From Cytophagales bacterium (GTDB lineage: Bacteria > Bacteroidota > Bacteroidia > Cytophagales > Flammeovirgaceae): a DNA stretch of 64,000 nucleotides. The stretch spans positions 186,001 to 250,000 of the forward strand of contig JANWWC010000003.1 of the NCBI GenBank assembly GCA_025056215.1, in the 5' to 3' direction. The notes under the pieces were generated by a model, which saw nothing but the letters and a program-made list of their open reading frames with translations, was not told where the DNA came from and ran no database searches. The translations under genes were made by a program, and so were the position numbers. Below are positions 35,825-44,665 of this stretch, in pieces; the first letter of the stretch is position 1; each line of letters begins with the position of its first letter.

Positions 35825-36754
35825 TCAATTTTTTATTTGTAAGAAAGCGGCTATTTCCATCATGATTGCAATACCAACATGCAAAACGATTCCTCCTTGA
35901 ATGCTGCGCGTCTCAAAAGATAAAATTCCCAAAATGTATCCTCCAAGTATAGAGCCTATACATTCAGCTAAAGGTTTTTCGAAATGAAGCACCATGTAGC
36001 AAGCAGTCATAGGGAATACAGCATAATCATGGAGCCAGATGGCAAGGGTCCTAACTAAAAATCCTCTAAAAAAAACTTCAAGAGCAATAAAATGCAAAAC
36101 ATAAGTAAGCTCATACAAAGCTGTCGTTATCCATGGACTTATATTTAAGTACTCTTCCGCACTTCCATAGCGGTAACGCGGGTATATCTCTAAAAAATCC
36201 TGTTGAACAGAGGCCCATATTATCAGTGGAATCATTGCTATTAATATTCCAACATACACCTTTAAGTTATCAGAATCTTTTAATCCATATATAGACCGAA
36301 ATTGATGTTTCTCATATAAGTAAGCATATATCAATGGAATACAAGAATAAAACACAATACTTTGCAAGTTATAAGAGATTTGATAAAAAAAATCCCACAG
36401 AGGCAAAGGAACTTTTTGAGGAGGTATTATCCAAAACTGCACTTCAAAGCCAGCATTAGAAGCGAGTGGAAGCAATACTCCCCAACAAGAAAACTTAAAA
36501 AGCTCTTTGAATTTGAATATGCGTTTTGGGAGCTGAAAATACAGCCATAAGCCAGTTGTTGCCCAAAAAGCTAGTCCATATAAAAAAATAGCTTCTAAAA
36601 AAGAAAGATGTTTATCTGAGTTCCACAACTTAGCACCGTAATTTACGTATAACGCTATAACGAGAATCACTATCCAACTGATTCCAAAACGGTTAGGGAA
36701 GTGCAAAGAAAAATACTTTATCAAAATTGCAAATATCCTGCTCATCAGAACCAA
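35825..36754 (-). CDS. CPBP/CAAX-protease-like integral membrane protein
   Basis: A 309-residue protein with about eight membrane helices and a C-terminal CPBP-like region. The first family motif normally reads EExxxR; here it is LEVFFRG, so the first glutamate is a leucine. The second motif has a His in the string YMVLHF, and the third reads GGIVLHVGIAIMM, where the usual asparagine is missing. It may be an inactive or altered member of the glutamic intramembrane protease family. It follows dnaN on the same strand with 112 bases between. Function unknown. Confidence 0.7.
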   Translation of the reverse strand: MVLMSRIFAILIKYFSLHFPNRFGISWIVILVIALYVNYGAKLWNSDKHLSFLEAIFLYGLAFWATTGLWLYFQLPKRIFKFKELFKFSCWGVLLPLASNAGFEVQFWIIPPQKVPLPLWDFFYQISYNLQSIVFYSCIPLIYAYLYEKHQFRSIYGLKDSDNLKVYVGILIAMIPLIIWASVQQDFLEIYPRYRYGSAEEYLNISPWITTALYELTYVLHFIALEVFFRGFLVRTLAIWLHDYAVFPMTACYMVLHFEKPLAECIGSILGGYILGILSFETRSIQGGIVLHVGIAIMMEIAAFLQIKN

Positions 36755-36843
36755 AGTTCCTTAATTTTTCAACTATGCTTCATACGCAAAATATTACAAG
36801 AAGCGTTTTAAAAATAAGTATGGTAAACTAAAATGATGAAAAA

Positions 36844-38472
36844 ATGAATTTCTTGCTTGGCTTTTTAATAGCAATGACCTGCCTCGCTGTAGGAAAGGCG
36901 CAAGACTGGAGAGCATTCTATCAACAAGGAATGAGCGCTTATACTGCCAAAGATTACAAAAATGCTCTTCCTTATTTTCAAAGAGCAGAAGCAGCAGGTA
37001 TTGCAGAATTCGGAGAACTCAATCCTAATTATAGAATGACTCTCTCGCGGCTTGCAGACACATATCTACAATTGGGCGACTTCAAGCAATCTGCTACTAT
37101 CTATTTGAATTTGATTAGAACTCTCAAAACAGCTCGCAATACACAATCCAACGAATATGCAGAAGCATTGGTAGGTTTGGCGCGAGCCTATGTAGCAGGA
37201 AAGGCCTATCCGAAAGCAGCACAATCTTACGATGAAGCCATTGAAGTGTACAGAGGGCGACAAGCCACAAAATCAGTGGATTATTTTGAAGCACTTTATG
37301 AAGCAGGAAAGGTTTATTTGTTAGGACAAAAATACGTAAAAGCGGAGGAATATTTTAGTGAACTTTACAAAAATGCAGGTCCTGTTGTTGGCACAAAATC
37401 AGAGCGGTATTTGCTTATTATCAAAGAGTACGCTGATATATTGTATGCATATCGAAAATTTGCCGATGCGATTGCGCGCTATGACGAATTTCTAAAAATT
37501 GCAACGCCTACTAACATGCTAAAAGAGCTCTATGGAGAAATTTATCAACGCCAGGCTGTTTCGTACTTTTCTATAAGTAAACACAACGAAGGAACTGCAG
37601 CCTACAATAAATATTTGCAATATCAAAGCGCTGCACTTGCTCAAAATCCGACCAAGTATGCTGAGGAACTCTACCGCTCTGTAGAGATGTTCGAACAACT
37701 TCCTAAATACGATGAAGCTGCCAAAATACTTAAACAACTTATCGATCTGAAATCGAAGTCAGCAGATGCTGCTAACGAAGTAGCGATGTTACATTACCGA
37801 TTAGGCGATAATTTATCTAAGCTCAAAAATTTTGCGGAAGCTCAAGCTGCCTACCAGAAAGCTCTTGATATTCTCAAAAAAGCAGGAGCAGAAAACAAAC
37901 CTGAATATGCGCGCGGAATCGACCGCATAGCTCAGTTATGCGTCTTACAAGGAAAATTTGCAGAAGCAGAAGCCAACTTCAAAAAGGCAAACGAGTTACG
38001 ACAAAAAAATTTGGGAGTAGAAAACAGCGAATACACGATGGGACTTGATAATCTGGCTGCATTTTACATCCAACAAAACCGCATTGCCGAAGCAAAAACT
38101 GTTGTCGAAGAAGCAATGAAACTTCGAGAAAAAAAACCAGGTGTGAACCATCCTGAATACGGACATTCTTTAGGACTTTTAGCCCAAATCTACGTTAAAC
38201 AAAATAACTACAAAGACGCAGAACCTCTCCTTGTTCGCAAAAGCGACATCTACAAAGTGTATTATGGAGCAGGAAGCAAAGAATATGGTATTTGCATGAA
38301 AGATATTGCAGATGCCTACAAAGCTCAAAAAAAGTTTAAACCTGCCTTAGGAATTTATCAATTAGCACTCAACCTAGTACCTTCTCCAGATGATAATGCG
38401 AGTATTTTAGCCTCTATCAGAGAAATTGAAGAAGAAATGAAGGGAGGAACAGCCTCAAACAATGCTCCTTAA
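36844..38472 (+). CDS. Secreted or periplasmic TPR protein
   Basis: A 542-residue protein with a signal peptide (about residues 1-20, ending VGKAQ) and then about eleven tetratricopeptide repeats covering most of the chain (for example the segments around residues 23-60, 65-100, 105-140, 310-345, 355-395 and 400-440). The longer repeats near 355-480 are of the kinesin-light-chain type (42-residue spacing with Asn-Leu-Ala patterns). TPRs mediate protein contacts; no catalytic domain is seen. The tail is short and rich in Gly, Thr and Asn. Partner unknown. Confidence 0.85.
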   Translation: MNFLLGFLIAMTCLAVGKAQDWRAFYQQGMSAYTAKDYKNALPYFQRAEAAGIAEFGELNPNYRMTLSRLADTYLQLGDFKQSATIYLNLIRTLKTARNTQSNEYAEALVGLARAYVAGKAYPKAAQSYDEAIEVYRGRQATKSVDYFEALYEAGKVYLLGQKYVKAEEYFSELYKNAGPVVGTKSERYLLIIKEYADILYAYRKFADAIARYDEFLKIATPTNMLKELYGEIYQRQAVSYFSISKHNEGTAAYNKYLQYQSAALAQNPTKYAEELYRSVEMFEQLPKYDEAAKILKQLIDLKSKSADAANEVAMLHYRLGDNLSKLKNFAEAQAAYQKALDILKKAGAENKPEYARGIDRIAQLCVLQGKFAEAEANFKKANELRQKNLGVENSEYTMGLDNLAAFYIQQNRIAEAKTVVEEAMKLREKKPGVNHPEYGHSLGLLAQIYVKQNNYKDAEPLLVRKSDIYKVYYGAGSKEYGICMKDIADAYKAQKKFKPALGIYQLALNLVPSPDDNASILASIREIEEEMKGGTASNNAP

Positions 38473-38545
38473 CATATGTTTTGATTTTTCTCAAAACAAA
38501 AAATGTGATAATTCAGTTATATAGCTGAAAACAAATATTCTGACA

Positions 38546-38719
38546 ATGAAACTAGAAGAAATCGAACTGCGAATCATTCAGTTGAAGAGAAGGCTTGATA
38601 ATCATTCTTCAAAAGTAAACGAACTCATCCAATACGCTCACAAAGAAGAAATGATAAGGAGTGTCATGCAAAAAAGTGATGCTAAAGAATTTCATAAAGT
38701 TAAAATTTATAATTCCTAA
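38546..38719 (+). CDS. Small charged helical protein, 57 residues
   Basis: An ATG at 38546 opens a 57-codon frame ending in TAA. The product is highly charged and predicted mostly helical (starting MKLEEIELRIIQLKRRLDN), like a short coiled coil. It fills much of an otherwise 327-base gap between the TPR gene and the next gene, on the same strand. No known family recognised; it could be a chance frame, but its composition and position favour a real small gene. Confidence 0.45.
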   Translation: MKLEEIELRIIQLKRRLDNHSSKVNELIQYAHKEEMIRSVMQKSDAKEFHKVKIYNS

Positions 38720-38799
38720 CATTGCACTGGACTTTGGAGTGTAGAAAGTTTTTAGATTCTTGTAGTCTTATATTTTGAAAAAAGACTTTCAACGCCTAA

Positions 38800-40368
38800 A
38801 TGCCTCTTCAACGTGTATTTGCTGCTATCAATTCCATTTGCTACATTATTGCCATAAGTGCTGTTTTGTATCAACAGCTTTTTATTGGAGGCTTCGTGTT
38901 AGACGAAACATCTTTTTACCAAATTGCAAAAGAATCAATTCATTTGCCTTGGTACAAGATACTATTTTACTACGAAAATCGCTTGGGGTATGGGAGTGGC
39001 TTTTGGGTATTTACTTCGTATTGCATCAAACTATTATTTCCATTTTTTGAGGAGGATATGAGCGCATTGCGCGCTACAAGAGTCATTTTTGTACTGATGT
39101 ATCTTACGCCCATCTTTTTATTACCAGCGATTATTCCCTTTAAAAATATTATGTTAAGTATAGCGTTGTTGTGCTATCTACCAATGCCTTTTGCATGGTG
39201 GTATGGTAAAATGCTAAGTCCTGAACCTTTGTTGGTAGCCTTTAGCAGCATAAGCGTATATGTGTATTTATATCATCGTCGTTTTATAGCATTTTCCTTG
39301 GTTTTGGGTTTAACAATTTTACAAGCAGGTATCAAGCTCAATACTCTTCCTTTTTTGTGGCTGCCATTGTTCGCTTTTCAACAACGCTGGATAACCCTTA
39401 AGCATCTTATTATCGTTGTGTTTATAATGTTATTTTCTTTTTTCTTGTCAAACCCGCCTTTATTTCTATCGGAAAGCAACTGGGAAATTTATCAGGAAAT
39501 TTTGCAGAAATACACAGGAAGGTGGCAAATATCTTTTGTATTTCAAAATCTCATTACGTGGGTACTAATTAAATTATGGCGTTTAGAAGGTTTTGCTTTT
39601 GACGGAGTTTTAAGTACATATGGCTTGTTTTATTTCTCCTTTCCATTGCCCATTTTGATTGGGCTTTTTTTAGAAAAACAACACAAAGGAATTGACTTCA
39701 AAACATTAGGATTAATACTTGTTGGCATTACCTACACAATCCTTATTTTTTGGAGCGCTTACTACTACCCATGGTATTGGACTCCACTTGCTGCTATGTT
39801 ATGGCTTGTATTTTTCTATCATCTGCGGAGTTATTCCCTTTCTACACTTCCTATTTATTGGAAATGTTGCTTAGCAGGATTGATTCCTTTTAGTCTACTA
39901 CATCTACCAGAAATAAATTACCAATGGTTTATGTCAAAATCACAAGCAGAGGCTATTCGGTATCGAAATGAAGACAAATCATTTTTAGAAGAATATCTTC
40001 AAAACATTTCGCCTGACGATGCTTGTGTGCTGAACTACACACTGCCCTATATTGGAACATATCCACTTCATTATCAGCGCATCAATTGGTCTATTTTGGC
40101 TATTATTAATTATCATATAAGCGATAGCGTTGCACTGGCACCCTGCTCAGAAGTATATTTTGTAGGACATCAATACCTTCTGAAACATCATGTTGCACAC
40201 TCCAAATACAAACACTATCAACAGAACCCAGAAAAATTTGTTATCGGAGAGTTTGAAAGATTATATCCTAGTTTTAAATTAGCTGATGTGCAAAAAAATG
40301 AAAGAATTGCCATTTTTAAGTTTGCGCGCTACTCTGCTGAAGAGCCTAAGTTTAATTCATACGAGTAG
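38800..40368 (+). CDS. Polytopic membrane protein, GT-C glycosyltransferase-like
   Basis: A 522-residue protein with about ten to twelve membrane helices and a C-terminal soluble part of roughly 130 residues. The first outer loop has the acidic pair in FVLDETSFYQ, as in the GT-C and dolichyl-phosphate-mannose transferase families, and the architecture (many helices, then a soluble tail) fits. I could not find other decisive motifs. It may transfer sugars from a lipid carrier to an envelope target. Its last 17 bases overlap the convergent prmC gene. Confidence 0.55.
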   Translation: MPLQRVFAAINSICYIIAISAVLYQQLFIGGFVLDETSFYQIAKESIHLPWYKILFYYENRLGYGSGFWVFTSYCIKLLFPFFEEDMSALRATRVIFVLMYLTPIFLLPAIIPFKNIMLSIALLCYLPMPFAWWYGKMLSPEPLLVAFSSISVYVYLYHRRFIAFSLVLGLTILQAGIKLNTLPFLWLPLFAFQQRWITLKHLIIVVFIMLFSFFLSNPPLFLSESNWEIYQEILQKYTGRWQISFVFQNLITWVLIKLWRLEGFAFDGVLSTYGLFYFSFPLPILIGLFLEKQHKGIDFKTLGLILVGITYTILIFWSAYYYPWYWTPLAAMLWLVFFYHLRSYSLSTLPIYWKCCLAGLIPFSLLHLPEINYQWFMSKSQAEAIRYRNEDKSFLEEYLQNISPDDACVLNYTLPYIGTYPLHYQRINWSILAIINYHISDSVALAPCSEVYFVGHQYLLKHHVAHSKYKHYQQNPEKFVIGEFERLYPSFKLADVQKNERIAIFKFARYSAEEPKFNSYE

Positions 40369-41182
40369 CTTTTAAAAACCGAAACTTTTGCTGCATATCC
40401 TGCCAAACACTTCCTTCAAATCCAGCTTTTTGAAAAAGCTCTTTGACTTGACAAGGAAACCTTTCATTGATTTCGCAGAAAACTTTCCCGCAAGGAACCA
40501 GCAAAATATCAGCTAATTCGGCAATTCGCTCATAAAAAACGAGAGGTTGTTCGTCGGGTACAAATAATGCTTCCGCAGGCTCAAAAAACACATTAGGTCT
40601 TATAAGTCGCTTCTCAGATTCTGTTACATAGGGTGGATTGCTCACTATAATATCCATCGCTGGTAACTTGCTGTAAAAAGTACTAAACACATCTGCATGG
40701 ATAAAATGAACACTCACTTGGTGCAAAAGCGCATTTTTGTGCGCTACCTCTAACGCTTTTTCACTTTTTTCTACTGCGAAAACCTCCGCTTGGGGGAGTA
40801 ATTTGGCGAGCATAATAGCTATACAACCACTACCTGTGCCTATATCTAAAATTTTTAGATTTTCTTTGGATTGATATTCAAGCGCAACAAAGTGTACAAG
40901 TTCTTCTGTTTCTCGTCGTGGAATCAGCACTGAAGTATCTACTTTAAAACGGTATCCATAAAAAAAACTTTCTCCTAAAATATACTGAATAGGCTCATGG
41001 TTCAGCAGTCGCCTAAGGTCTTTTTCAATATTGCAACAAACAGAATCAGACAACTGTTGGGTAATTAGCAATTCTATTCTCGATTTTTGGGTATGGTGTT
41101 CTAACAGTCTAAAAGCGATTTCGCGCGCCTCTTTTTCATCGTACAATTGAGAAATTCGTTGAATATAGCTCGAAAGTATCAT
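40352..41182 (-). CDS. prmC: Peptide chain release factor N5-glutamine methyltransferase
   Basis: Methylates the glutamine of the GGQ motif in release factors RF1 and RF2, in the cytoplasm, using S-adenosylmethionine. Seen: an N-terminal helical domain, the methyltransferase string LDIGTGSGCIAIMLAK at about residue 115, and the catalytic IVSNPPYV at about residue 183. The start overlaps the ruvA stop by four bases, so the two are translated together. The stop overlaps the convergent membrane-protein gene by 17 bases. Confidence 0.95.
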   Translation of the reverse strand: MILSSYIQRISQLYDEKEAREIAFRLLEHHTQKSRIELLITQQLSDSVCCNIEKDLRRLLNHEPIQYILGESFFYGYRFKVDTSVLIPRRETEELVHFVALEYQSKENLKILDIGTGSGCIAIMLAKLLPQAEVFAVEKSEKALEVAHKNALLHQVSVHFIHADVFSTFYSKLPAMDIIVSNPPYVTESEKRLIRPNVFFEPAEALFVPDEQPLVFYERIAELADILLVPCGKVFCEINERFPCQVKELFQKAGFEGSVWQDMQQKFRFLKATRMN

Positions 41183-41790
41183 TTTGTTTTCAGAGCAAGT
41201 CTGATAATTGCTTCAGTAGAAAGGTGTTCTCCCTGTTGTTCTAGAACAGTTTGTATATTTTTCTCAGCAACTGCTTTCGGAACTCCTAAATGCATCAAAG
41301 CTTCTAATGCATCAGCAATATTTTTATTTTTAATCGCCGAAAGTCCTGCTTTAGGAGTTAAAACGACAAATCTTTTTTGAAACTTTTCTTTTAGTTCTAA
41401 AATCACTCTTTCAGCAGTTTTTGCGCCAATCCCTTTGATAGATTTAATTGTTTTTATATCTCCTTTAGCAATTGCTTCAACAATCTCTTCAGAAGATAAA
41501 GAAGATAAAAATGCTAATGCTGTAGAGGGGCCTACGCCCGAAACACTTACGAGTTGCACAAAAATCTCTTTTTCCTGCTCAGATAAAAAACCAAATAACG
41601 ATTGTTCTCCTTCTCTGTTTACATAAAAATGAGTAAACAACAAAATAGAGTTTTCAGAAACAGTAAGTCGACATGATGTACTCAATGGAATGCGAACTTC
41701 AAAAGCAATGCCAGAAGAAGTTTCGATCACTGTAAAAGTCGGCGTAAGATGTACGATCTTTCCCCTTAAATACGCATACATAAAAACCAA
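41179..41790 (-). CDS. ruvA: Holliday junction branch migration protein RuvA
   Basis: Binds four-way DNA junctions and loads RuvB during recombination repair. The 203-residue protein has the N-terminal OB-fold domain (about 1-65), the central helix-hairpin-helix domain with VSGVGPSTALAFLS and IKGIGAKTAERVILELK, and the C-terminal RuvB-contact domain. A TAATTTTG element on the minus strand (41804-41811) may be its -7 box. ruvB and ruvC are not adjacent; prmC follows with overlapping ends. Confidence 0.95.
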   Translation of the reverse strand: MVFMYAYLRGKIVHLTPTFTVIETSSGIAFEVRIPLSTSCRLTVSENSILLFTHFYVNREGEQSLFGFLSEQEKEIFVQLVSVSGVGPSTALAFLSSLSSEEIVEAIAKGDIKTIKSIKGIGAKTAERVILELKEKFQKRFVVLTPKAGLSAIKNKNIADALEALMHLGVPKAVAEKNIQTVLEQQGEHLSTEAIIRLALKTK

Positions 41791-41889
41791 AAAGATATTT
41801 ACACAAAATTACAAATTACTCGCTCATTCTTGAATATTACTTTGAAGAAATAGCCATAAATTCATATGTTTGCTAAAATGTACTGCCTT

Positions 41890-42426
41890 ATGAAAAGCGT
41901 TTATTTCATAAGTATCTTTTTGTTATGGGGATGTAAAAAACCTCCTCTAGGAAAGGTAGTGCCTTTGGATTATCATGAAGACCTAACTCCCTATCGCATT
42001 AAACTTTCAGACCCTTTGCCGTTTTCAAAATCTGATTTACCTTTGATGCTTTCTAGTCCTTTAGCAAATAATGAAATCTCTGTTTCTCCAGAAAATGAAC
42101 GAATAGAGGAAATCTGCCTTCAAATTGCCCAAAAAAACCAAGAACTTATCAAAGACAATTCTTATAGAACATCAGGCTATAAGATTCAAATTTTTTCAGG
42201 AAAACGCGAACAAGCCGAAGAAGTTCTTAAGGAGGCGATGAAAAACTATTCTCATCTAAAACCCGAAATTAGGTATGAACAGCCTAATTTTAAGGTAAAA
42301 ATCGGAAATTTTCTCACTCGCTTGGAGGCACACCAAGTGTATACTATGCTTTCATCAGAATTTCCACAGAGCTTTATTGTAAAAGATGAAATTATTGTTT
42401 ATTTAGAAGATTACAAAAGAGAATAA
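41890..42426 (+). CDS. SPOR-domain lipoprotein
   Basis: A small envelope protein. From the chosen ATG at 41890 the hydrophobic signal MKSVYFISIFLLWGC carries a lipobox cysteine; ATGs at 41866 and 41878 are alternatives. After a polar linker, the last 80 residues form a SPOR-like domain (YKIQIFSGKREQAEEV, then KVKIGNFLTRLEAHQV), which in relatives binds septal peptidoglycan. The next gene starts six bases after its stop. A role in cell-wall or division is inferred. Confidence 0.8.
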   Translation: MKSVYFISIFLLWGCKKPPLGKVVPLDYHEDLTPYRIKLSDPLPFSKSDLPLMLSSPLANNEISVSPENERIEEICLQIAQKNQELIKDNSYRTSGYKIQIFSGKREQAEEVLKEAMKNYSHLKPEIRYEQPNFKVKIGNFLTRLEAHQVYTMLSSEFPQSFIVKDEIIVYLEDYKRE

Positions 42427-42431
42427 CAAAA

Positions 42432-43829
42432 ATGAAATACGTTCTCGACAAGGCATTTGCCGAACAGTACTCTCAAAAATATTCGCAAACGGTGTGCGAT
42501 AAACTATTTGCTACTCAATCTTTCGTGAGAGGAGAGCAACTTAGCGCTATTTCGACAGTTCATCAAGTTAATCAACTTCTCATTAAAGAGATTTTTAGCA
42601 CTTGGCAATCGGAAGCGCAAAGACTTCAAAGTCCCATATTCGATTATCAGGCTCCTGAAGTCCAAAAGGCTTTTCGCGATTTTATGAATTTATTAGCTCA
42701 TCATATCAAAATCAACCGAAACCATTTCGAGCCATTACTTCAAAAAGCAACTTACCAAACATTGCTTTACTTAATAGAACCTCTGGAATTTTTGAGGCAA
42801 TTTGTGAAAAAACATCAATCGTGGGAAAAAGAAATTTTTCCTACTTTGCGCTATCTGAAATTTCATCCTAACCTAATAGAAAAATGGAAGCAAGAAATAA
42901 AAAAAGCGCAATTTCAACGTACACTTTCGCTGGATGAAATCATTGCTATTGCACAAACACTATTAGAACAACAACCTTCCCTTGCTAATACAGATATAGA
43001 GCCTGTAATAGAGGAGTTTTCTGCTGTTCTCCCCATTTCTGCAAAAGCCCTTTTACAGGAAGAAAGTGGTGAAACGATTTTCGATATTGAAAGATTTGAA
43101 AGAGAACTCGGCTTTGCCAATACAGAGCCATCTTCTCCTACCAAAAAGACTACAGAAGAAACTAAACAAATCCTTACTCAAATTCAAAATCAGGTAAAAA
43201 AAGAAATTTTGGAAGAAGAAATTCAATCTCAAAAAAATACTGTAATATCAGAGAGTAATACCAAAGAAATGATTGCGCCTTCTCCGAGCAAAAAAACTCC
43301 TACCCAAGAAGAAATTTATCAGGAATACCTACAAAATATGGAAAAACAAAAAAGAGGAATTTCGGGAGCCTCCCTCCATGCTTTGCAATCTAAAACCGCT
43401 CAACCTATCGAATCGAAACTTGCTTTTTCTGAACCAGAATCTCAAAAGATTTCTTCTGTAGAAAACAAATCAATTCCAGAAACTCCTTCTCCAACTTCTC
43501 CATCTCATACTCCTCTTACATTAGCAGAAAAACTAGCTCAAAATGCCCAACAAAAACAAACTCTTGCAGATAGATTAGTCAATAAAAATTCTAATAAGCA
43601 AGTCTCCATCAAAACAATGCTTACCTTGCACGATAGAATTCGGTTTCAAAACGAGCTCTTTGGTAAAAATATAGTAGAACTCAACGACGCTTTGGAAATG
43701 ATTGACAATTGCAAAGATTACCATACAGCATTAGCTTTAGTAAAAGAAAAATACATGCTCAAATATCACTGGAACTTGAATGCAGAGGTAACTATAGATT
43801 TCTTCAAACTTATCAACAAAAGATTTTAG
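42432..43829 (+). CDS. Unknown protein with helical ends and a long disordered middle
   Basis: A 465-residue cytoplasmic protein with no signal or membrane helix. Residues about 1-190 are helical and include a conserved-looking Lys-Ala-Phe-Arg-Asp-Phe segment; residues about 235-370 are low-complexity and rich in Ser, Thr, Pro, Gln and Glu, suggesting a flexible region; the last 90 residues are ordered again, with the string LHDRIRFQNELFGKN and a pattern of helical repeats. I do not recognise the family, though similar proteins appear to be conserved in Cytophagales. It sits between the SPOR lipoprotein and a glycosyltransferase. Confidence 0.65.
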   Translation: MKYVLDKAFAEQYSQKYSQTVCDKLFATQSFVRGEQLSAISTVHQVNQLLIKEIFSTWQSEAQRLQSPIFDYQAPEVQKAFRDFMNLLAHHIKINRNHFEPLLQKATYQTLLYLIEPLEFLRQFVKKHQSWEKEIFPTLRYLKFHPNLIEKWKQEIKKAQFQRTLSLDEIIAIAQTLLEQQPSLANTDIEPVIEEFSAVLPISAKALLQEESGETIFDIERFERELGFANTEPSSPTKKTTEETKQILTQIQNQVKKEILEEEIQSQKNTVISESNTKEMIAPSPSKKTPTQEEIYQEYLQNMEKQKRGISGASLHALQSKTAQPIESKLAFSEPESQKISSVENKSIPETPSPTSPSHTPLTLAEKLAQNAQQKQTLADRLVNKNSNKQVSIKTMLTLHDRIRFQNELFGKNIVELNDALEMIDNCKDYHTALALVKEKYMLKYHWNLNAEVTIDFFKLINKRF

Positions 43830-43838
43830 TTTGCCGTC

Positions 43839-44621
43839 GTGTCGAAAGTAGGAATTAGTGCAGTTATCATTTGCTTCAACGAGGAGCATAACATTAAGAG
43901 ATGTTTAGATTCTCTTAACGACGTAGCTGATGAAATTATCGTAGTAGATTCCTTTTCTACTGATACAACTCCGCAAATCTGTCAGCAATATCCGAAAGTA
44001 AGGTTCTTTCAAAAGCCATGGGAAAATTATTCTGTTGCTAAAAACTATGGAGATCATTTTGCTCAGTATTCGCATATTTTGTCCTTAGATGCTGATGAGT
44101 GCTTATCATCAGAACTTCGTGAATATTTGCTCGCTCGCAAAACTCAACTTCCCGATGCTATGCGCATATCGCGCCTTACTAATTATTGCGGAAATTGGAT
44201 AAGACATTGCGGTTGGTATCCCGATTACAAAACAAGATTATGGCGAAAAGAATTAGCACATTGGGAAGGAATTGTACATGAATCATTAGTATTTCATACG
44301 CCTGTCTCTATTGAAACTGCTCGCGGCGACATTTTGCATTATAGCTATTATACCATTTCTGACCACCTCAAGCAACTCGATTTGTTTACCGATTTGATGT
44401 CGAAAGCAGCTTTTCAAGAGAATAAGAAGGCTCCTTTTTATAAGATTTTGCTGAGTCCGTTCATAAAGTTTTTAAAATCCTTCCTTTGGCAGAAAGGATT
44501 TTTAGATGGATATTATGGATGGGTAATTTGCGTGATCTCCTCTTTTGCTACATTCATCAAATATGTTAAGCTGCGCGAACTTCATTCCAAATCGCATCCA
44601 AATTCTTTATCATCTTTATAA
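43839..44621 (+). CDS. Family 2 glycosyltransferase
   Basis: Transfers a sugar from a nucleotide donor, probably to lipopolysaccharide or another envelope glycan; the closest known relatives are the WaaE/KdtX-like enzymes. Seen: the donor-binding start ISAVIICFNEEHNIKRCL, DEIIVVDSFSTD, and the metal-binding LSLDADEC. A C-terminal helix pair about residues 200-245 may bind the membrane. The only in-frame start that keeps the beginning of the fold is GTG at 43839. It follows the unknown protein with a 9-base gap. Confidence 0.9.
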   Translation: MSKVGISAVIICFNEEHNIKRCLDSLNDVADEIIVVDSFSTDTTPQICQQYPKVRFFQKPWENYSVAKNYGDHFAQYSHILSLDADECLSSELREYLLARKTQLPDAMRISRLTNYCGNWIRHCGWYPDYKTRLWRKELAHWEGIVHESLVFHTPVSIETARGDILHYSYYTISDHLKQLDLFTDLMSKAAFQENKKAPFYKILLSPFIKFLKSFLWQKGFLDGYYGWVICVISSFATFIKYVKLRELHSKSHPNSLSSL

Positions 44622-44665
44622 ACAATCTTAAAAACAATCTGTTTCTTAGCAAACTAACAAACACT

